A DNA stretch of 55,833 nucleotides from a virus. Below the pieces are notes generated by a model. That model had not been told where the DNA came from. It made no database searches and saw only the letters and a program-made list of their open reading frames with translations. Below are positions 52,426 to 55,833 of the stretch, piece after piece. The translations under genes were made by a program, and so were the position numbers. Position 1 is the first letter of the stretch; every line of letters begins with the position of its first letter. The stretch spans positions 1-55,833 of the IMG/VR virus record IMGVR_UViG_3300021371_000019, one strand, 5' to 3'.

Positions 52426-52607
52426 ATTTCACCAAGAGCAATCAAACAATCTATAAAGCCTTCAGCTTTATGTTTGTTGACCCAATGGTCACTCTCCTTT
52501 TTAAGGAGGACTGGATGATCTATATGATCGTTTATTAAACGACCTTGATAACAAAAACAGTATTCAGTATTTGAATACTCTAAGATTTGAACTCCACAAT
52601 ATTCCAT
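52422..52607 (-). CDS. Hypothetical protein, 61 residues
   Basis: MEYCGVQILEYSNTEYCFCY followed by a helical C-terminus (EGFIDCLIALGEI). Cys-rich N-terminus (three Cys in 18 residues). The ribosome site GGAG is in the loop region of an 8-bp hairpin (TTTAAATC-GGA-GATTTAAA, 52608-52626). The gene itself is packed with short hairpins. Not recognised. Confidence 0.6.
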   Translation of the reverse strand: MEYCGVQILEYSNTEYCFCYQGRLINDHIDHPVLLKKESDHWVNKHKAEGFIDCLIALGEI

Positions 52608-52629
52608 TTTAAATCTCCGATTTAAAGTT

Positions 52630-52650
52630 AATCACGGAAATTCCGAGATT
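52630..52650 (-). promoter_or_regulatory. Operator-like dyad, copy 6 (opposite orientation)
   Basis: Plus strand AATCACGGAA, A, TTCCGAGATT; the asymmetric halves are reversed relative to copies 1-4 and 7. One mismatch from a perfect palindrome. It lies just upstream of the hairpin that contains the ribosome site of the 61-residue gene and just after the terminator-like hairpin of the 204-residue gene. Confidence 0.7.
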
Positions 52651-52653
52651 GAA

Positions 52654-52673
52654 TAGCCCCCCGAAGGGGGCTA
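52654..52673 (-). terminator. UUCG hairpin after the 204-residue gene
   Basis: TAGCCCCC, loop TTCG (minus strand), GGGGGCTA: an eight-pair GC-rich stem seven bases after the stop of the 204-residue gene. Only a short T-containing tail follows, so it could be a weak terminator or a 3' stabiliser. Confidence 0.6.
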
Positions 52674-52679
52674 AATGAT

Positions 52680-53294
52680 TTACTTAAAGAGCTTTGCAAG
52701 CTCTTTTGCGAACTCAGATCTCTTAAAGCCTCCGGCTTGAAGAGCATCAAATACTTGCTCTGCAAGTTCTTTTTCGTTCTTGGCAATCACTGTCTCAAAG
52801 ACAGTGTTCTTGATCACTTCCTCAGCCTTATTAGGCTGTTCAGAAGCCTTCGGCTTGCCCTTTGAAGTGTTACCGGCTGAAGAAGCTTTAGGCTTCTTAC
52901 GAAGCTCAGGATGAGCTTCCAGAACAATCTTCCGTATCGAAGATACGCCGAGAGCCGAAAGCTTACCAGCTTTATTTAACTGTTGGACTTTAGTCCAATG
53001 AGTGGCAATCCACTTGGCATCATACTTATCAGCAGAGCTGATGTTCTCATTCGACATATCAGTTCCACTGATAAAGGAGCCGTAGGCTTTCTTGTCACCA
53101 CCGAACAGATTTTCAATCTGAAGCAGGATGTTTCCAAGCTCTCTAAAGAGAGCTAACTGATCCTCTTGGATCAGATAAAGCTTGTCATAACAAGCCACCG
53201 CATGACTGATTCCATCAGTCAAAGTATAGGTCTTACGACCTAATTTGAAAGTGCTGTTCAATGTTACCGTAGGTAAAGTAGCTGATTTTGTCAT
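52680..53294 (-). CDS. First leftward early protein, 204 residues, hairpin-rich gene
   Basis: The first gene of the leftward program. The N-terminal half is alpha/beta (FKLGRKTYTLTDGISHAVAC, then a helix LALFRELGNILLQIENLF); residues of about 95-125 read DAKWIATHWTKVQQLNKAGK, then a Lys/Ser/Pro linker (RKKPKASSAGNTSKGKPKAS) and a helical C-terminus ending KELAKLFK. I do not recognise it. Ribosome site GGAG, seven bases from the ATG, lies in a hairpin (TTAATC-GGA-GATTAA, 53297-53311). About seventeen hairpins with 6-bp or longer arms are inside the gene and none seems to break the reading frame. Confidence 0.7.
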   Translation of the reverse strand: MTKSATLPTVTLNSTFKLGRKTYTLTDGISHAVACYDKLYLIQEDQLALFRELGNILLQIENLFGGDKKAYGSFISGTDMSNENISSADKYDAKWIATHWTKVQQLNKAGKLSALGVSSIRKIVLEAHPELRKKPKASSAGNTSKGKPKASEQPNKAEEVIKNTVFETVIAKNEKELAEQVFDALQAGGFKRSEFAKELAKLFK

Positions 53295-53345
53295 CGTTAA
53301 TCTCCGATTAAGTTAAGGTTGTTGCCCCATCGATTTGCCGATGAA

Positions 53346-53383
53346 GCCCTTACAAAGTAACTCTAATTCGATCCCATTGTCAA
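53346..53383 (-). promoter_or_regulatory. Candidate leftward early promoter
   Basis: Minus strand TTGACA (plus 53378-53383) is perfect; a poor -10 (TTACTT or TACTTT, 17 or 18 bp away) lies near 53353. The -35 overlaps the hairpin at 53381-53399, and dyad copy 7 is 21 bp upstream. This is the natural place for transcription of the 204-residue gene, but the weak -10 makes it tentative; an activator at copy 7 might compensate. Confidence 0.4.
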
Positions 53384-53404
53384 CCCCTTTAGGGGGTTGG
53401 CTAT

Positions 53405-53424
53405 CCTCGGAATTTCCGTGATTA
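53405..53424 (-). promoter_or_regulatory. Operator-like dyad, copy 7
   Basis: Plus strand CCTCGGAATTTCCGTGATTA, one base from the consensus. Located about 110 bp upstream of the 204-residue gene and 21 bp upstream of a TTGACA element; between two GC-rich hairpins (53381-53399, 53427-53442). Confidence 0.7.
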
Positions 53425-53934
53425 ACTTCCCCTTTAGGGGAAACTTTTTGATCTTTTGGTGAGCATTATGCGCAAGGAAAAGCTATGCAGGTGATCCCGA
53501 TCCCAAGCATGATCCCAGATGATTGAACCATATTATGGTTTGACCATGATCTTGGTCTAAAGACCAAAGCCCTGTAATTCCCAAGAGATTACCTTGTAAT
53601 CTGATAAAGGGAATCCCTTATTGTTTGTAAAAACAATACATTTCAATGACTTGTCATTGATTCTTGCTGAATCCTACGGATTTATAGGCGTGATCAAGCC
53701 CCATCTAGGCTACGGGGGGCATGGGCCATAGGGGGGTACGCTGATACTATATACCCATAATGACAGAGGGGGGTATTTTCAGTTGGAAACCACAATAATA
53801 CCAGCCCATATATAGTATTCCCTAGTAAAAACAAGGGGTTAAGCCTAATATTGCTACGAAAGGCAAAGGTTATTGTAGAATACTTGGGGGATTACGTGAG
53901 GTATGTTGCAATGTTTGTAACAATTTGTGAACAT

Positions 53935-53967
53935 CTGGACTTATACTTTATGGTAACTGGACTTATA
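53935..53967. repeat. Direct repeat CTGGACTTATA, 22-bp spacing
   Basis: Two copies at 53935-53945 and 53957-53967, one start-to-start distance of 22 bp or about two helical turns. It lies upstream of the rightward promoters in AT-rich DNA and could bind a regulator or initiator side by side. Confidence 0.6.
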
Positions 53968-54030
53968 TAGAAATTTAATGGTGGTAAATAAAAATTAAAT
54001 TAATTTAAATATTATTTCTTACTTTTAGTG

Positions 54031-54058
54031 TTGACAAATAATTGGAGTGCGGTATAAT
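54031..54058 (+). promoter_or_regulatory. Perfect-consensus rightward sigma70 promoter
   Basis: TTGACA (54031-54036) and TATAAT (54053-54058), 16-bp spacing. It should be a strong early promoter read by the host polymerase, giving a leader of about 160 nt before the 81-residue gene. The leader includes AT-rich inverted repeats, for example ATCCTT-T-AAGGAT near 54138-54150. Confidence 0.8.
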
Positions 54059-54185
54059 TACTTAAAGTATTACTTAGAGTAGTACTTTAAATATTAAATA
54101 CTAATTATAATTATAGTAAGTAATTAATATTTAAGGAAATCCTTTAAGGATGGTGTAATTTTTTTACTGTCGTAGGTAAAAAGTA

Positions 54186-54213
54186 TTGACTTCCAAATTT
54201 AAAATAGTATAAC
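54186..54213 (+). promoter_or_regulatory. Second rightward promoter, close to the 81-residue gene
   Basis: TTGACT (54186-54191) and TATAAC (54208-54213), 16-bp spacing, followed by TAAGGACA as in the capsid promoter. The transcript would begin almost at the ribosome site, giving a very short leader. Confidence 0.6.
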
Positions 54214-54226
54214 TAAGGACAATCAA

Positions 54227-54472
54227 TTGCCTAAAATGTATTCTTCAGATAATGTGCTAGAGGAATTTTACAAAGCTCTAGCTGATGAGGATGAAGGCAG
54301 ACTCCGTAGAGTCCACATCCCAAGATCAGATGTGTTCTATATCAGAAATAAAATATTAGAGGACACAGGCGTTAAGTATTCCCTAGACAGAGTTGAAAGA
54401 GCTATGTACTTAGAGGGTCATCTTAAGGCTTCAGACGTGTTTGAACCTAGAAGAAAAAGAGATTGGGAATAA
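54227..54472 (+). CDS. First rightward early protein, 81 residues
   Basis: Start chosen at TTG 54227 because AAGGAC lies six bases upstream; an ATG three codons later is also possible. The sequence is charged and helical (YSSDNVLEEFYKALADEDEG, RSDVFYIRNKILEDTG, VERAMYLEGHLKASDVF) and could be a small DNA-binding or regulatory protein. It is the only candidate I see beside the dyads to be their binder, with no direct evidence. Confidence 0.6.
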   Translation: MPKMYSSDNVLEEFYKALADEDEGRLRRVHIPRSDVFYIRNKILEDTGVKYSLDRVERAMYLEGHLKASDVFEPRRKRDWE

Positions 54473-54476
54473 ACCT

Positions 54477-54722
54477 ATGGCAAAAACTGTTCTTGATGAT
54501 TGGAAAGTGCTACCACGACTAATGATGCTGGCAGTTACTATACTTACCTACCAAGCAGTACACTGGTTCATGTCTTTACCTGACCCTAGTGTAGCTCAAT
54601 CAGGTCTTGTCTCCGTTTGTATGGGAGCTTTGACTGGTTGCTTTGGGATTTGGATGGGTAAAGAATCTAAAACAACTGTAACACCTACTAGAGTTGTTCA
54701 TGAAGAAAGTTATAACAAATGA
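54477..54722 (+). CDS. Small membrane protein, putative holin
   Basis: 81 residues from the ATG at 54477 (MAKTVLDDWKVLPRL), preferred over an in-frame start 12 codons earlier because that lies under the previous gene. Two transmembrane segments (about 13-33 and 44-63: MMLAVTILTYQAVHWFM, LVSVCMGALTGCFGIWMG), then a hydrophilic tail. Next to a 3TM holin and an endolysin, so a holin or antiholin role is likely. ATGA-coupled to the next gene. Confidence 0.6.
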   Translation: MAKTVLDDWKVLPRLMMLAVTILTYQAVHWFMSLPDPSVAQSGLVSVCMGALTGCFGIWMGKESKTTVTPTRVVHEESYNK

Positions 54723-55072
54723 TTGGTCAAATTATAGGAGCAATTGGCGGATTAGCCTCTTCTTACCTAGATGGTAAGGTAGCAATACAAAAAGCTAACG
54801 CTGAGATTAAACTTAAGCAAGCTACTGGTGAGATAGACTGGGATCTAGCAGCTATTCAAGCTACTCAGAACTCTTGGAAAGACGAATGGATTACCTTGCT
54901 CTTTTCAATTCCATTGATTCTAGCATTCTGTGGTGATTGGGGTAATAGTATTGTTCAAGCTGGCTTTGCTGCACTAGAAACTATGCCAGCATGGTATCAA
55001 TATTCACTAGGTGGGATTGTTTCAGCAAGTATCGGGATTAGATCCGTAAGTAAATTCTTTGGGAAAAAGTAA
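54719..55072 (+). CDS. 3TM-type holin (GTA holin family)
   Basis: 117 residues. An N-terminal IGAIGGLASSYLDGK amphipathic region, a charged helix (KANAEIKLKQATGEIDWDLA), then SWKDEWITLLFSIPLILAFC and a C-terminal GGIVSASIGIRSVSKFFGKK. The order and DEW-TLL-SIPL motif match the holin family of phage and gene transfer agents (GTA_holin_3TM). It would form the membrane lesion that lets the endolysin out. The last 61 codons are repeated at positions 1-185. Confidence 0.8.
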   Translation: MIGQIIGAIGGLASSYLDGKVAIQKANAEIKLKQATGEIDWDLAAIQATQNSWKDEWITLLFSIPLILAFCGDWGNSIVQAGFAALETMPAWYQYSLGGIVSASIGIRSVSKFFGKK

Positions 55073-55314
55073 TGGCTATTAATAGGACAGGTAAAGAAGA
55101 AAAACCTAGATTTACTGGGACTGAAAAGATAAGACTACGTAAAATCCTTAAAGATAATCCAGTGTATTTCGATAAAATACTTAGAGATCTTTATAAACCA
55201 CCAACTAAAAAAACCAAACCAAACTCTATCGGCCCAGAATTACGGGATAAAAAAGGTGTACTTAAACGAGCCTTATTGAATAAAGGTGGTATGGTAAAAG
55301 GTAAAAAGAAATGA
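55072..55314 (+). CDS. Strain-variable basic protein, 80 residues
   Basis: Present only in the right terminal copy. Lys-rich with a helical middle (EKIRLRKILKDNPVYFDKIL), a Lys/Thr/Pro linker and a KGGMVKGKKK tail like other small proteins here. The start overlaps the holin stop (TAATG) and the stop overlaps the endolysin start (ATGA). It is flanked by short near-repeats, GGGAAAAAGTAATG and GGTAAAAAGAAATG. Perhaps a lysis modulator or an unrelated cargo gene. Confidence 0.65.
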   Translation: MAINRTGKEEKPRFTGTEKIRLRKILKDNPVYFDKILRDLYKPPTKKTKPNSIGPELRDKKGVLKRALLNKGGMVKGKKK

Positions 55315-55820
55315 AAAAAAACTTTGACAAATGTTTATCAATGCTATTGCACCATGAAGGTGGGTTTGTAAATCACCCTAAAGATCCGGGCGGTATGACT
55401 AACCTCGGTGTTACTAAAGCGGTATATGACAAATGGATTGGTCGTGAGTCTACTGAACAAGAAATGCGAGACTTAACATTTATAGATGTAGCACCTATTT
55501 ACAAGAAGAATTATTGGGATAAGGTAAGAGGCGATGATCTTCCTAGCGGTGTTGACTGGTGTGCCTTTGACTGGGGGGTTAATAGTGGTTCTGGTCGTCC
55601 AGCTAAAGCTATTCAACGTGCTGTAGGGGTAACAGCAGATGGGGCTATTGGTCCTATGACCCTTCAAGCAATTATGAACAAAGATCCTCAGATGATTATT
55701 GAGAGTGTCTTTAGTCAACGCCAGAAGTTCTATGAGTCTTTACGTACCTTTGAAACCTTTGGTCGTGGTTGGACTCGTCGTAATAAAGAAACCCTAGACC
55801 AAGCATTGAGTATGATCTGA
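55311..55820 (+). CDS. Endolysin, glycoside hydrolase family 108 (right copy)
   Basis: 169 residues, same GH108 and peptidoglycan-binding layout as the gene at 185-694. Differences visible: M for I at about residue 29, V for A near residue 107, otherwise synonymous. Most changes fall at third codon positions, which indicates purifying selection on the protein. It is one locus represented by two variants, not two genes of one virion in all probability. Confidence 0.93.
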   Translation: MKKNFDKCLSMLLHHEGGFVNHPKDPGGMTNLGVTKAVYDKWIGRESTEQEMRDLTFIDVAPIYKKNYWDKVRGDDLPSGVDWCAFDWGVNSGSGRPAKAIQRAVGVTADGAIGPMTLQAIMNKDPQMIIESVFSQRQKFYESLRTFETFGRGWTRRNKETLDQALSMI

Positions 55821-55833
55821 TGAGTATACCTGA

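Larger units (their letters stand above)
52060..53690. repeat. Hairpin-saturated region (dense short inverted repeats)
   Basis: By eye I count about 39 perfect inverted repeats with arms of 6-12 bp and loops of 1-7 nt, plus about nine with 5-bp arms. They lie one after another through coding and non-coding DNA. Examples (arm-loop-arm): 52222-52249 (11-6), 52608-52626 (8-3), 52686-52706 (9-3), 52788-52806 (8-3), 52901-52919 (7-5), 53057-53073 (7-3), 53137-53154 (7-4), 53157-53174 (7-4), 53203-53221 (8-3), 53586-53602 (7-3), 53619-53638 (8-4), 53643-53660 (8-2). Neighbouring genes that I checked do not show this. Confidence 0.88.
53295..54226. promoter_or_regulatory. Gene-free divergent control region (candidate origin)
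   Basis: 932 bp without a credible ORF on either strand. The left half continues the hairpin array (53297-53682) and contains dyad copy 7. Next comes a G-tract cluster (53714-53773) and an inverted repeat ATACTATATA (53744-53753) / TATATAGTAT (53809-53818). The right half is very AT-rich and holds two rightward promoters and a direct repeat. Divergent promoters, repeats and AT-rich DNA fit a control and possibly replication origin region. No known origin motif is identified. Confidence 0.6.
54888..55833. repeat. Right copy of imperfect terminal repeat
   Basis: Corresponds to 1-707 with a 239-bp insertion relative to it (between 55072 and 55311). Joining the two would give a unit of about 55 kb. 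The divergence makes an assembly between strains or a genuine imperfect redundancy the options to separate. Confidence 0.88.

Noticed and set aside
52060-53690. CsrB-like sponge RNA
   Set aside because: Only about five of some forty loops are GGA on the transcribed strand, and most stems are in a protein-coding gene. Kept only as a hypothesis in the loop finding.

Overview
The window looks like a nearly complete, AT-rich (my impression: high-30s % GC) tailed-phage genome of about 55 kb with a podovirus architecture. It has a T7-style head and tail set (terminase, portal, scaffold, major capsid, tail tubular proteins A and B, large internal virion proteins) and a T7-style replication set (gp4-like primase-helicase, family A DNA polymerase, SSB, endonuclease VII). 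There is no phage RNA polymerase, and the promoters I can see are sigma70-like. The gene content and size resemble marine alphaproteobacterial podoviruses of the HMO-2011 kind: B12-dependent class II ribonucleotide reductase, ThyX, MazG, and short Lys/Gly-Gly-Met proteins. The host assignment is an inference. A tyrosine recombinase at 46.8-47.9 kb leaves open a temperate or integrative lifestyle.

Layout. 1-3.5 kb: lysis tail end and small basic or virion-associated proteins. 3.5-14.1 kb, plus strand: packaging, portal, a large virion protein, scaffold, then the major capsid gene behind its own promoter and a structured leader. 14.2-25.2 kb: tail tubes and a duplicated fibre cassette. 25.2-35.6 kb: membrane and internal virion (ejection) proteins, including a lytic transglycosylase. 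At 35.6 kb plus and minus operons meet tail to tail with overlapping ends. 35.6-47.9 kb, minus strand: nucleotide metabolism (RNR, MazG, ThyX), nucleases, SSB, polymerase, primase-helicase and integrase. 48-53.3 kb, minus strand: small early-type accessory genes. 53.3-54.2 kb: gene-free divergent control region. 54.2-55.8 kb, plus strand: a short early protein, two membrane proteins (holins), a variable small ORF and the endolysin. This last block re-enters the sequence seen at position 1.

The two ends are the same locus but not the same sequence. 1-707 and 54888-55833 align at about 96 % by eye, and a 239-bp block holding an 80-codon ORF is present only in the right copy. The contig therefore closes on itself, but through two different haplotypes.

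The most unusual signal is in 52.06-53.69 kb. About 39 short perfect inverted repeats (arms of 6 bp or more, loops mostly 2-5 nt) follow one another through two genes, two terminators and non-coding DNA. This is roughly fourteen times a simple chance estimate. In two genes the Shine-Dalgarno sequence is built from such a hairpin loop. Interleaved with this, seven copies of a 20-bp dyad (consensus TCTCGGAATTTCCGTGATTA, one copy a perfect 25-bp palindrome) lie at gene junctions of the early leftward region only, which suggests a phage-encoded regulatory circuit.
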